Shown piece by piece: positions 8,253 to 16,952 of a stretch of 64,000 nt of DNA; position 1 is the first letter of the stretch, and each line of letters starts with the position of its first letter. The translations under genes and the position numbers were made by a program. The notes under the pieces were generated by a model that was given only the letters and a program-made list of their open reading frames with translations, was not told the origin of the DNA and searched no databases. The DNA is from Cecembia lonarensis LW9 (lineage in GTDB: Bacteria > Bacteroidota > Bacteroidia > Cytophagales > Cyclobacteriaceae): the NCBI RefSeq assembly GCF_000298295.1, contig NZ_AMGM01000017.1, positions 1 through 64,000 on the forward strand, read 5' to 3'.

Positions 8253-9188
8253 TCATTTTCCTGCTAAAACTAATCCATAACCCTCCTGCTCAAATATATC
8301 AGAAGGATTTATCAGGAATCCTTCATTTTCGAGCAGCTGTTTTATTTCGGGGAGTGCATATTTTCTGGAATTCTCCGTATGAATTACCTCTCCTGCCTCA
8401 AATTCTATGAATTGGCCGGCAATTTGGACCTTTTGTCTTTTTTTGCTGACCAAAAAGCTTTGGGCCAAACCACTGAGTGGATTATAGGTAGCGTAATGTT
8501 CAAATTGATCCAATCTAAAATCTCCCTCAAGCTCCCTGTTCATTCTTGCCAGAAGATTTAGGTTGAATTTTGCAGTAATGCCATGGGGATCATCATAAGC
8601 TTTCGCTATTTTTTTGGGATCTTTTTTCAGATCCACTGCCAACAAAAAATAATCTCCACCATCCAAGTGGTCATAAATCATCTTCAAGAAGTCTCTGGTC
8701 CTATTTTCGTCGAAATTACCCAGATTACTTCCCATGAAAAGCAAGAGTTTTTTACCCTCCATGCCAGCGGCTTTCGATAAGGTTTCGAAATAATTCCCGG
8801 CAATAATCTTTACCTGAACACCTGGGATGGCTTTTACCGTTGCCTGCTTATTTTCTTCCAAAACATCCTTATCAATATCAAGTGGAACATACGTGACATT
8901 TCTAGAGGACACTGACAAAGACTCCAGGAGAATCCGTGTTTTACTTCCATCCCCTGCTCCCAGTTCAATGACCGTAACAGGCTCCTCTTTGAAATGCGCG
9001 GCAATGGATTCAGCTTCTTTGATCAATAAAGCTTTTTCCAGTTCCGGTAAATAGTATTCCGGCATATTCATGATTTCCTGGAAAATTCTGGACCCCTTTG
9101 TGTCATAAAAATAAAGAGAGGATATTTTCTTGGGTTTTTGACGCAGTCCTTCGATGACATGGTCTAAAAAGGCTTTTTGTTGACTCAT
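8253..9188 (-). CDS. egtD: L-histidine N-alpha-methyltransferase (ergothioneine biosynthesis)
   Basis: The product has 311 residues and uses S-adenosylmethionine to trimethylate the alpha-amino group of histidine, giving hercynine, in the cytoplasm. Visible family features are the N-terminal SLYFYDTKGSRIFQEIMNMPEYY block, the SAM loop VIELGAGDGSKT, LLFMGSNLGNF and the acidic strand YFLLAVDLKKD. The ATG at 9188 is preferred over an in-frame one 36 bases upstream because its first bases form an ATGA overlap with the stop of egtB, implying translational coupling, and because the family starts close to this point. It is the last gene of the BCCT-egtB-egtD operon and is followed by a strong terminator. 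Confidence 0.9.
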   Translation of the reverse strand: MSQQKAFLDHVIEGLRQKPKKISSLYFYDTKGSRIFQEIMNMPEYYLPELEKALLIKEAESIAAHFKEEPVTVIELGAGDGSKTRILLESLSVSSRNVTYVPLDIDKDVLEENKQATVKAIPGVQVKIIAGNYFETLSKAAGMEGKKLLLFMGSNLGNFDENRTRDFLKMIYDHLDGGDYFLLAVDLKKDPKKIAKAYDDPHGITAKFNLNLLARMNRELEGDFRLDQFEHYATYNPLSGLAQSFLVSKKRQKVQIAGQFIEFEAGEVIHTENSRKYALPEIKQLLENEGFLINPSDIFEQEGYGLVLAGK

Positions 9189-10345
9189 AATGATTTGGCT
9201 AATCGGATACCTGCAAAATGCCATCTGCAGGCCGCATGAAAGAAATTTCTATATGTGATTCTGCTATGCTTGGGCGCCGTAGCCACGGATGCACCACGCA
9301 AGACATTTTGGTTGATCATGAATTTCCCATTGTACTCTCCCAGAGCTCCCGGGGCTTTTTCAAAGTCGGGGTAAGGTTGATAGGCACTGTAGGTCCATTC
9401 CCACAATTGCCCCCAGTTCAATTGTGATGCTGCAGCCTCCCATTCAAACTCCGTAGGCAAGCGCATTCCTTTCCATTCAGCAAATGCAAGTGCCTCATAA
9501 AAACTGATATGTTGTACCGGTTGATTTGGATCTATTTTCTGAAAGCCTTGTAGCGTATATTGCCACCATTCCCCTTCCAGTTGATGCCAATATAAAGGCG
9601 CCTTTATTTTTTCCCTTTGGATAAAATCCCAACCCTCCGAAAGCCATAAATTGAAATCTTTATATCCCCCATCAGCAATAAACTCAAAATACGCTCCATT
9701 GCTGACTAAGGTATTACTGATGGCATATTTCCCCAAGTAAACCTGATGCTGTCCTCTTTCATTGTCGTAACAAAATGAGTGGCCATCAGCCCCTATGTTA
9801 TAAAGCCCTTCTTTCAGTTCTACAAATCCTTTCCCGGTTTCAGGTTTTAATTCGAAACCTTCTCCATATATAGGAAAGGTTGGTTGGTTACCCAATATAT
9901 ATTTGATATCATAGACCAACAATTCCTGATGTTGTTCTTCATGATTGATTCCCAATTCCACAATGTCCATAATCATTGGATCATCAACCTGTGATAAGAA
10001 TTGCAGCATGGCTTCAGTTACATAATCTCTGTAAGCCATCACTTCCCTGACCGGTGGGCGGCTCATCAGTCCTCTATTGGGGCGCAGTACCCTTTTGCCA
10101 GCATTGTTGTAATAGCTGTTAAACAGATACGCAAAATCATTGTCATAAAGCCGGTAATCCTTAAAGTAGGGCTGCAAAACAAAAGCTTCAAAAAACCAGG
10201 TAGTGTGTCCTAAATGCCATTTAGGAGGGGAAACATCTATGGTCGGTTGGGGAATGTAATCTTCTACTTCCAAAGGCTTGCAAATCGTAGAGGTACGCTG
10301 TCTACAGGTTTTAAAAAGTGTTTGCAATAATTTATTTCTGTTCAT
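9185..10345 (-). CDS. egtB: Hercynine oxygenase-type ergothioneine biosynthesis protein EgtB
   Basis: The product has 386 residues: an N-terminal DinB-like helical domain (about 1-160) and a C-terminal formylglycine-generating-enzyme-like domain (about 175-386, with GMRLPTEFEWEAAA and the end AGIRLAKSL). The non-haem iron ligands are visible as H47 and the H135-x3-H139 motif in NHEEQHQE. The enzyme couples hercynine to a thiol donor (cysteine or gamma-glutamylcysteine) with O2. No egtA or egtC is present here, which fits direct use of cysteine, though donor choice cannot be read from sequence alone. The start overlaps the upstream transporter by 14 bases and the stop overlaps egtD by 4. OvoA is unlikely because it carries its own C-terminal methyltransferase. 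Confidence 0.88.
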   Translation of the reverse strand: MNRNKLLQTLFKTCRQRTSTICKPLEVEDYIPQPTIDVSPPKWHLGHTTWFFEAFVLQPYFKDYRLYDNDFAYLFNSYYNNAGKRVLRPNRGLMSRPPVREVMAYRDYVTEAMLQFLSQVDDPMIMDIVELGINHEEQHQELLVYDIKYILGNQPTFPIYGEGFELKPETGKGFVELKEGLYNIGADGHSFCYDNERGQHQVYLGKYAISNTLVSNGAYFEFIADGGYKDFNLWLSEGWDFIQREKIKAPLYWHQLEGEWWQYTLQGFQKIDPNQPVQHISFYEALAFAEWKGMRLPTEFEWEAAASQLNWGQLWEWTYSAYQPYPDFEKAPGALGEYNGKFMINQNVLRGASVATAPKHSRITYRNFFHAACRWHFAGIRLAKSL

Positions 10346-11822
10346 ACTTTTTTTCTAAATACAATTGAAAGATAAAATACAAAACCATTCCTAAAAACAA
10401 AAAGCCAAATGGAAGGGCGGCCAATATCAATAACTGACTGACGGATTCCAGCAAACTCTCTTTTCCCACCCATATTACAGCAATAGTAAAAAGTGCAATG
10501 AGAATACCCCAAAACAACCTGATTCTTTTATTGGGTTGGGTTTTACCATTTTCGGAAAACATACTCAATACAAAAATGGCTGAGTCGACTGAAGTCAGCA
10601 GAAAAGTAAAAACCAATAAAGTACTGACCGCATTACTGATCAATGAGCCTGGAAAGAAATTCAGGAAATTAAATAATGCACTATAAATAGATTCAAAATA
10701 GTCCTCTGGAATTTTTCCCAATTCGATCAATTCAAAGGCGTTGATGCCAAAAACAGTAAACCATAAAAAAGTACCCAAACTGGGCACTAGCAAAACACCA
10801 ATAATGAATTGCCGAATGGATCTACCTTGTGATATTCGGGCAATAAAAACACCGGTAAAGGGGGCCCAAGCCAACCAAAAAGCCCAATAAAAAAAGGTCC
10901 AATCCAAAAGAAAATCTTTAGATACTTTTTGTGTCCCAAAATTCAGGCTCATGGGAACAAACTCCAAGATATAAATACCCAAAGATTCCACCAGGGAAAT
11001 AAGGACTGAGCCCTCAGTACCAATGATCCAAATAAATAACAACAGGGCAGTAGCCATGGCTAAATTTAGATTCGACAAGACTCTGATTCCTCTACTAACA
11101 CCACGGAAAGCTGACCATGTGGCTAAAATACAAACCAAAAACACTATCAGGATAGTGTTTTCTATCACCAAATTTTGACTTTCAGTCCAATAAACAAAGG
11201 ATTCCAAAAGCTGTCTGCCGCCCAGTCCTACAGCTGCCACCACTCCTAAAAGGGTACAAATGATGATTAGAAAATCTATTGCCACCGCCCAAATGGAGGA
11301 CTGTAGATTTTCAGTCAGTATTGATGAGCCCAAAATACGTTTACCCCGTACAGAGACTTGATAACCAATAACGAGTCCAAATAACCCATAAAAAGCCCAA
11401 GGCGTAAATCCCCAGTGGAAAAAGGTATATTGTAGTGCAAATTCAGTTGGAACATGGAGTGTCTCCCTTGGTGGATTGAGGTAATAAAAAACAGGTTCCT
11501 GTACTGCCCTCAGGAGCAGGCCCGCTCCCATTCCTGTGCTGTACAGCATGGCGATCCATGAAAACCAGCCATAGCTTGGTTTTTCAGAGCCAAGTCTTTT
11601 TCTTCCTAATGGTGAAATAGCAAGCACTATCAGTAAAACCACTGCAAAAAAGCCAAGCCACAGGTAAAACCCTCCAAATACATCCATACTTGCAGAAGAC
11701 CATGACTGCAGCTTGCTTTTAAAGCTTTCCGGAAAAATCAAAGTAATCCCCAAAAACAACAAGCAAAAGAGTAAAGAAAAAATGAAGGTTAAATATTGCT
11801 TTTTTGGCTTCCTCATAGTCAA
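10332..11822 (-). CDS. BCCT family (betaine/choline/carnitine) transporter in the egt operon
   Basis: The product has 496 residues and about 12 membrane helices. The family's substrate cage can be followed: the TM4 motif W137-x4-W142-x2-Y145 and the TM8 signature FYWAFWLAWAPF with W313, W316 and W319. The first residue of the usual adjacent Trp pair is Phe (F315). The glycine stretch is GMGAG (97-101), and ARISQGRSIRQF is the conserved loop. BCCT proteins import quaternary-ammonium osmolytes. Here the gene overlaps egtB by 14 bases, and hercynine and ergothioneine are themselves trimethylammonium betaines of histidine. I infer a pathway-linked transporter, with glycine betaine the conservative alternative. 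Confidence 0.85.
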   Translation of the reverse strand: MTMRKPKKQYLTFIFSLLFCLLFLGITLIFPESFKSKLQSWSSASMDVFGGFYLWLGFFAVVLLIVLAISPLGRKRLGSEKPSYGWFSWIAMLYSTGMGAGLLLRAVQEPVFYYLNPPRETLHVPTEFALQYTFFHWGFTPWAFYGLFGLVIGYQVSVRGKRILGSSILTENLQSSIWAVAIDFLIIICTLLGVVAAVGLGGRQLLESFVYWTESQNLVIENTILIVFLVCILATWSAFRGVSRGIRVLSNLNLAMATALLLFIWIIGTEGSVLISLVESLGIYILEFVPMSLNFGTQKVSKDFLLDWTFFYWAFWLAWAPFTGVFIARISQGRSIRQFIIGVLLVPSLGTFLWFTVFGINAFELIELGKIPEDYFESIYSALFNFLNFFPGSLISNAVSTLLVFTFLLTSVDSAIFVLSMFSENGKTQPNKRIRLFWGILIALFTIAVIWVGKESLLESVSQLLILAALPFGFLFLGMVLYFIFQLYLEKKYEQK

Positions 11823-11913
11823 AACGAATATGGCGTAAGATACATAGTTGTGCTTGGCACTAAAAATTGCATCTTGGTAAATAACTATGTTTATGCATTC
11901 CTCATGATGATGA

Positions 11914-12195
11914 TCAAGGCTCCACTTTTACACCCTTCCAAAAGGCGACATAACCTTTGATTTCCCTGGCTGCAGGTTTGGTTTCAGGATAGTACCAAGC
12001 TGCATCTTTATTGGTCTCACCATTGACTTCAATATGGTAATAAGAGGCCACTCCTTTCCAGGGACAGGTGGTATGTGTTTCAGATGGGGTAAAGAATTCT
12101 TTTTTTATTGCTTCGGCAGGGAAATAATGGTTGCCTTCTACTTGAAGGGTTTGATTACTTTCGGCGATCACTTGATTGTTCCAGATTGCTTTCAT
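11914..12195 (-). CDS. DUF427 domain-containing protein
   Basis: The product has 93 residues matching DUF427 across its length: a strand-rich start MKAIWNNQVIAES, the central THTTCPWKGVASYYHI and the end YVAFWKGVKV. Family members are small cytoplasmic beta-barrel-like proteins of unknown function. It is read in the same direction as the BCCT-egt operon 91 bases downstream, so it could be the first gene of that transcript. No promoter or terminator separates them clearly. It has no signal peptide or membrane segment. Confidence 0.8.
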   Translation of the reverse strand: MKAIWNNQVIAESNQTLQVEGNHYFPAEAIKKEFFTPSETHTTCPWKGVASYYHIEVNGETNKDAAWYYPETKPAAREIKGYVAFWKGVKVEP

Positions 12196-12318
12196 GATTA
12201 TTGAATGGTTAATTATTTATTCCTTTATAAATAAAAGAACAATGCCTTGAAAATGTTTGACTTTAGGGTTTAAGGTAATATAATAAGGCCAATTATTCCT
12301 TCAGTTATATATAAAAAA

Positions 12319-12349
12319 TAAGAGCCGTTACCAGAGGTAACAGCTCTTA
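12319..12349 (-). terminator. Intrinsic terminator after clpC
   Basis: TAAGAGC...GTTACC (12319-12332) pairs with GGTAAC...GCTCTTA (12336-12349) with one C-A mismatch and a 3-base loop. On the minus strand it is followed by TTTTTTAT, 23 bases after the clpC stop. Confidence 0.75.
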
Positions 12350-12371
12350 ATAATCAAGGTGATTTACAACT

Positions 12372-14906
12372 TTACTCAGCTTTTTCTTTTTTATTGACCG
12401 AAATGGTCAATTCTTCTCCTTCTCCACCGTAGTCTGCTAAGATGACGTCTCCGTCTGACAATTCACCTTTCAGTATTTCTTCCGCCAGCGCATCTTCCAA
12501 GTATTTTTGGATGGCCCTATTTAAAGGTCTTGCACCATATTGCTGGTCGTACCCTTTTTCTGCCAAGAAATCTTTCGCTTTGTCTGTCAATTGTATTTCG
12601 TAACCCAAATCGGTAATTCTACTGAACAACTTTTTAAGACTGATATCGATAATTTGATGGATATGTTCTTTATTCAAAGAATTGAACACTACTACATCAT
12701 CCAATCTATTAAGGAACTCAGGACTGAAGGCTTTTTTAAGGGCACTCTGAATGGTTGACTTCATCACTTCGTCCATACTCTGCTGCTTGGATTTAGATGC
12801 GAAACCAATACCAGCACCGAAATCTTTTAAATCTCTTACACCGATGTTTGATGTCATGATGATGATGGTATTTCTAAAATCAACCCTTCTTCCCAATCCA
12901 TCTGTCAAAATACCGTCATCCAGTACCTGAAGTAGGATATTAAACACATCTGGGTGTGCTTTTTCTATCTCATCCAAGAGAACTACTGAATAGGGCTTCC
13001 TTCTGACTTTCTCGGTCAACTGTCCACCTTCTTCATAACCTACATATCCAGGAGGCGCACCTACCAGTCTTGATACGGAGAATTTTTCCATATATTCAGA
13101 CATGTCGATTCGCACAAGGGAATCTTCTTTATCGAAGAGATAGGAGGCCAACATTTTGGCCAATTCTGTTTTACCTACACCGGTTGGTCCAAGGAAAATG
13201 AAAGAACCGATCGGTTTTTTGGGATCTTTTAAACCTACTCTTGTTCTTTGGATCGCTTTCACCAATTTTTTTATGGCCTCATCCTGACCAATCACCTTGG
13301 CCTGAAGATCATGCGCCATACTAAGCAATTTAGACCCTTCATTTTGGGCAATACGCTTGGCTGGAATACCTGTCATCATCGCAATCACTTCAGCTACATT
13401 ATCTTCTTCGACCATGTAACGTTTTGTCTTGCTTTCCTCCTCCCACTTCACTTTGGCATTCTCCAATTGCTCAAGAAGTTTCTTCTCCTTATCCCGCAAT
13501 TGTGCTGCTTCTTCGTATTTCTGGCTTTTTACAACCCTGTTTTTCTCTACTTTTATCTGTTCAACTTCTTCCTCCAGTTTCAGTATCTCTTCTGGGACAT
13601 GGATATTGTTGATGTGAACCCTGGCTCCTGCCTCATCCAATATATCAATGGCTTTGTCTGGAAGGAACCTGTCTGAAATATACCTGTCAGACAACTTCAC
13701 ACAAGCTTCAATGGCTTCAGGCGTGTAGATCACATTGTGGTGATCTTCGTACTTATCTTTAATGTTATTGAGAATTTGAACGGTCTCTTCAGGAGTAGTG
13801 GCGTCCACCATAACCATTTGGAACCTTCTTGCCAATGCCCCGTCCTTTTCTATGTACTGCCTGTATTCATCCAAGGTGGTTGCGCCTATACACTGTATTT
13901 CACCTCTGGCTAAAGCAGGTTTAAACATGTTGGAAGCGTCCAAGGAACCACTTGCACCACCTGCACCAACAATCGTATGTAACTCATCGATGAAAAGAAT
14001 GACATTTGGCGATTTTTCCAACTCATTCATTACCGCCTTCATACGCTCCTCAAACTGTCCTCGATATTTGGTGCCTGCCACCAAGGAAGCCAAGTCCAAG
14101 GTAACTACACGCTTATTGAACAGCACTCGGGAAACTTTCTTCTGCACAATACGAAGTGCCAAGCCTTCTGCAATGGCTGTCTTACCGACTCCCGGTTCAC
14201 CAATAAGAATGGGGTTGTTTTTCTTTCTCCTGGAAAGAATCTGCGCAACGCGTTCGATTTCCTTTTCTCTTCCAATGATCGGGTCAAGTTTATCATCTTC
14301 CGCCATCTTGGTCAGATCTCTTCCAAAATTATCTAAAACCGGAGTCCTTGATTTTTCAGCGGATCCTTTAGCGCTGCTTCCTGAACTTCCACTACCGGAA
14401 GAGGAACCAAATAATTTGGATCCATCCTCATCTGGATCATCAGCCTGAGCTTTGGACCTTGGCCCGCCATCAGTCTGAAATTCCAGCATTTCCTTTACCG
14501 CGTCATAATTGGCATCAAATTTTTGTAAAATCTGCGTCGCAATATTGTCCTCATCCCTCAGGATGGACAGCAATAAATGCTCAGTACCAATTAACTGACT
14601 TTTAAATATTTTTGCCTCCAGATAAGTAATCTTCAATACTTTTTCAGATTGCCTGGTCAGAGGAATATTTGCCAGATTCTTCACGTTGTGATTGGCAGTA
14701 CCTTTTACTGCCCTTTCGATGGAATTTCTGAGCTCGTCCAAGGGGACACCCAACTTTTTCAATATGGAAACAGCCACTCCTTCACCCTCACGGATCATTC
14801 CCAACAAGAGGTGTTCCGTACCGATGTAATCATGGCCCAACCGTAATGCTTCTTCACGGCTGAGTGAGATCACCTCTTTGACTCTGTTTGAAAATTTTGC
14901 TTCCAT
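12372..14906 (-). CDS. clpC: ATP-dependent Clp protease ATP-binding subunit ClpC
   Basis: The product has 844 residues and is a class I Clp/Hsp100 unfoldase that feeds substrates to ClpP. In order: a double Clp N-domain (about 1-145, FSNRVKEVISLSREEALRLGHDYIGTEH start), a Gly/Ser-rich linker (165-185), AAA-1 with GEPGVGKT, a central coiled region with a UVR-like segment, AAA-2 with GPTGVGKT, and the D2-small domain. The loop AGIGFASKSKQQ carries the IGF tripeptide used by Clp ATPases to dock on ClpP, which separates it from ClpB. An acidic tail follows. It is monocistronic, with a terminator 23 bases downstream. Confidence 0.95.
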   Translation of the reverse strand: MEAKFSNRVKEVISLSREEALRLGHDYIGTEHLLLGMIREGEGVAVSILKKLGVPLDELRNSIERAVKGTANHNVKNLANIPLTRQSEKVLKITYLEAKIFKSQLIGTEHLLLSILRDEDNIATQILQKFDANYDAVKEMLEFQTDGGPRSKAQADDPDEDGSKLFGSSSGSGSSGSSAKGSAEKSRTPVLDNFGRDLTKMAEDDKLDPIIGREKEIERVAQILSRRKKNNPILIGEPGVGKTAIAEGLALRIVQKKVSRVLFNKRVVTLDLASLVAGTKYRGQFEERMKAVMNELEKSPNVILFIDELHTIVGAGGASGSLDASNMFKPALARGEIQCIGATTLDEYRQYIEKDGALARRFQMVMVDATTPEETVQILNNIKDKYEDHHNVIYTPEAIEACVKLSDRYISDRFLPDKAIDILDEAGARVHINNIHVPEEILKLEEEVEQIKVEKNRVVKSQKYEEAAQLRDKEKKLLEQLENAKVKWEEESKTKRYMVEEDNVAEVIAMMTGIPAKRIAQNEGSKLLSMAHDLQAKVIGQDEAIKKLVKAIQRTRVGLKDPKKPIGSFIFLGPTGVGKTELAKMLASYLFDKEDSLVRIDMSEYMEKFSVSRLVGAPPGYVGYEEGGQLTEKVRRKPYSVVLLDEIEKAHPDVFNILLQVLDDGILTDGLGRRVDFRNTIIIMTSNIGVRDLKDFGAGIGFASKSKQQSMDEVMKSTIQSALKKAFSPEFLNRLDDVVVFNSLNKEHIHQIIDISLKKLFSRITDLGYEIQLTDKAKDFLAEKGYDQQYGARPLNRAIQKYLEDALAEEILKGELSDGDVILADYGGEGEELTISVNKKEKAE

Positions 14907-14991
14907 TTATTTCCTTTCTGAATTGATTTTAAATCTGTATTAATGTTACCGAATTTGTTTTAAAAACACAATCCTTTTAACGTTTGTTCAA

Positions 14992-15609
14992 TCATTTTTT
15001 TTGAGAAGCCCTGAGGATGGACTCAGCGGAACTTCCTTCACAAAAAAGCAGATCGATGATGCTTAGATTAGGTGCAAAGTCTACGCCAAATAACTGCAAA
15101 TATTCCTTTTCTTGGTAGAAACTGTACATTCCAGGTCCTGATTTTACATGTAAAAGACCTCGAATATCCATTGAATCAGGTATTTGCCCCTCTTCTTCCC
15201 ATACGGAAACTTTGACATTGAGTTGGAGTAACTTAAGACAAACTGTCAGTAAATCCATGTTCATGTCAAATAAAAACTTGTGGTTTTTTAAATAAACATT
15301 TTCAATATAAGGATAAAAATATTCAAAAAAAGGAGCTTTTCCATATGCTGACTGAATCCCCCTTAAGTGAACATTTTTCCATTTTTGGTTATAATCAATT
15401 TGAATGTCTCTGTATTTTCTCTTTTTGTTACCACCTGCTACAGGGACCGAAAGCGTTTCAACCTTATTGGCGAGGAGGATTTTTGACCTGTTCCTAAAGG
15501 TCTGTTTTTGATAATATTCAGTACCGTCCAAAAACAATTCATCCTTATCCAAAATTGCTGTAAAATACTCTAGATTGGGCAAATAAAATAATTCCGTATA
15601 AATACGCAT
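14992..15609 (-). CDS. WbqC family protein
   Basis: The product has 205 residues matching WbqC: YLPNLEYFTAIL near the start, the YYQKQTFRNRSKIL block, VPVAGG, the basic segment KYRDIQIDYNQKWKNVHLRGIQSAYGKAPFFEYFYP (split here by its two halves around residues 70-108), and a C-terminal helix. WbqC proteins are found in surface-polysaccharide gene sets, but members like this one often sit alone and their reaction is unknown. No signal peptide is present. The stop of the TsaC/Sua5-like gene is 18 bases upstream, so the two are probably cotranscribed. Confidence 0.82.
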   Translation of the reverse strand: MRIYTELFYLPNLEYFTAILDKDELFLDGTEYYQKQTFRNRSKILLANKVETLSVPVAGGNKKRKYRDIQIDYNQKWKNVHLRGIQSAYGKAPFFEYFYPYIENVYLKNHKFLFDMNMDLLTVCLKLLQLNVKVSVWEEEGQIPDSMDIRGLLHVKSGPGMYSFYQEKEYLQLFGVDFAPNLSIIDLLFCEGSSAESILRASQKK

Positions 15610-15627
15610 CCTTGGTTTTTTCAGGAA

Positions 15628-16257
15628 TTATAAAATATCATCCACAGGCCCTAAACCTTCCCTGACCAATTCAATCTCACTTCCTGTACAATCAAGTACT
15701 GTGGATGCGACATTATTGCCATAGCCTCCATCAATTACCACATCTACCAAATCTCTGTATTTTTCATAAATCAATTCAGGGTCGGTACTGTACTCCACCA
15801 CCTCATCCTCATCATGAATGGAAGTAGTCAAAATTGGCGAACCCAATTCTTTTACCAAAAGCCTTGGAATGGAATGATCCGGCACGCGAATACCTACCGT
15901 TTTTTTATTACTATTTAATATCTTGGGCACAGCGTTATTTGCCTCTAAAATAAAAGTATATGGGCCTGGTAATGCTTTTTTCATTACTTTAAATACAGGT
16001 GTGCTCAATGCCCTCGTATATTCCGATATATTGCTCAAATCATAGCAAATGAATGAGAAATTGTGCTTTTTGGGTTTGATGCCTTTGATCTGGGCAATCC
16101 GTTCAACTGCCCGTTGATTATGGATATCGCACCCCATACCATAGACGGTATCCGTAGGATAAATAATAACCCCACCATCACGAAGCACCTCTACAATGCG
16201 TTGGATCTTCCGCATTTCAGGATTTTCAGGGTATAATTTGATCAATTCCGCTGCCAT
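15628..16257 (-). CDS. L-threonylcarbamoyladenylate synthase (Sua5/YciO/YrdC type)
   Basis: The product has 209 residues from the ATG at 16257 and makes threonylcarbamoyl-AMP for the t6A modification of ANN-decoding tRNAs. The YrdC core is visible: [18 protein letters not shown], the basic [21 protein letters not shown] patch for nucleotide binding, [17 protein letters not shown] and [11 protein letters not shown]. An in-frame ATG at 16341 would add 28 residues with no family counterpart. Proteins of this length lack the extra Sua5 domain. It is the first gene before the WbqC gene. A YciO-like paralogue cannot be excluded without comparison to the rest of the genome. Confidence 0.85.
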   Translation of the reverse strand: MAAELIKLYPENPEMRKIQRIVEVLRDGGVIIYPTDTVYGMGCDIHNQRAVERIAQIKGIKPKKHNFSFICYDLSNISEYTRALSTPVFKVMKKALPGPYTFILEANNAVPKILNSNKKTVGIRVPDHSIPRLLVKELGSPILTTSIHDEDEVVEYSTDPELIYEKYRDLVDVVIDGGYGNNVASTVLDCTGSEIELVREGLGPVDDIL

Positions 16258-16470
16258 TGGATTTCGTGTTTGGTCTTGTATTAGGTATTGTACTGCTTCA
16301 ATGTGACTTCTCAAAGAAATACATACCGAAATTAGGGGCACAATGCATTAAGTCAAAATATTTAACGGTTTAAAATAAATTTAAAAAATAGACACTGTTC
16401 AATACCATCATTATCAATCGCTTAAGATTTGCATGCATTAGCAGGATTCATTACATTTCAACATGTTTTT

Positions 16471-16878
16471 TTATTCAATTTGGGAGTGGTTTTTGACAAA
16501 AACACGCATTATTGGAATATCTGCTTCAGCCCAATCCAGATTTTTTAAATCATGAAAACCTTTCCAGATAACCTGCTTATGTTCTCTTACCTGTAAATCC
16601 CCCCCTTTGATACGGGCTAAAAAAGGAATCAGTTCAATCTGCCTTCCTTCACCGTAAGTATGCACATTACTTTTTAACCTTTTGCCCACCTCAATAAAAA
16701 GATTCAATTCCTCTTTTATTTCTCTTTTTAAGCAATTCTCAGGACTTTCTCCCGGTTCTATTTTACCTCCGGGGAATTCCCATTTTAAGGGCAAAGACAT
16801 ATTTTCTGCCCTTTGGGCACATAATACCCTGTTATTTTGTACAATGATGGCACATACAACCTGTAAGGTATTACACAT
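16471..16878 (-). CDS. mutT: NUDIX (MutT-like) nucleoside triphosphate pyrophosphohydrolase
   Basis: The product has 135 residues and probably removes oxidised (deoxy)nucleoside triphosphates such as 8-oxo-dGTP. The Nudix box runs from GGKIEPGE to REIKEELNL, keeping the catalytic RE..EE residues, with Asn in place of the usual final Gly. The start VVCAIIVQNNRVLCAQR and the WEFPGG strand are typical of the MutT branch. It is divergent from mltG, with about 75 bases between the chosen starts. Confidence 0.85.
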   Translation of the reverse strand: MCNTLQVVCAIIVQNNRVLCAQRAENMSLPLKWEFPGGKIEPGESPENCLKREIKEELNLFIEVGKRLKSNVHTYGEGRQIELIPFLARIKGGDLQVREHKQVIWKGFHDLKNLDWAEADIPIMRVFVKNHSQIE

Positions 16879-16916
16879 AGTTTTAGCAGAAGGTTAGCCC
16901 CGTGAACAAAATTCTC

Positions 16917-16924
16917 TATTTTTG
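16917..16924 (+). promoter_or_regulatory. -7 promoter element of the mltG transcript
   Basis: TATTTTTG matches TAnnTTTG and lies 28 bases before the ATG at 16953. It would put the start of transcription downstream of an in-frame ATG at 16902, which supports the later mltG start. No good -33 TTTG was found. Confidence 0.4.
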
Positions 16925-16952
16925 CCGTTATTCTTTTGAAGAAGTACAAATC

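Noticed and set aside
9185-10345. OvoA (ovothiol) instead of EgtB
   Set aside because: OvoA carries a fused C-terminal methyltransferase. This protein ends after the FGE-like domain and has a separate EgtD beside it.
12372-14906. ClpB rather than ClpC
   Set aside because: It has a UVR-like central segment and an IGF ClpP-docking loop and lacks the long ClpB middle domain.
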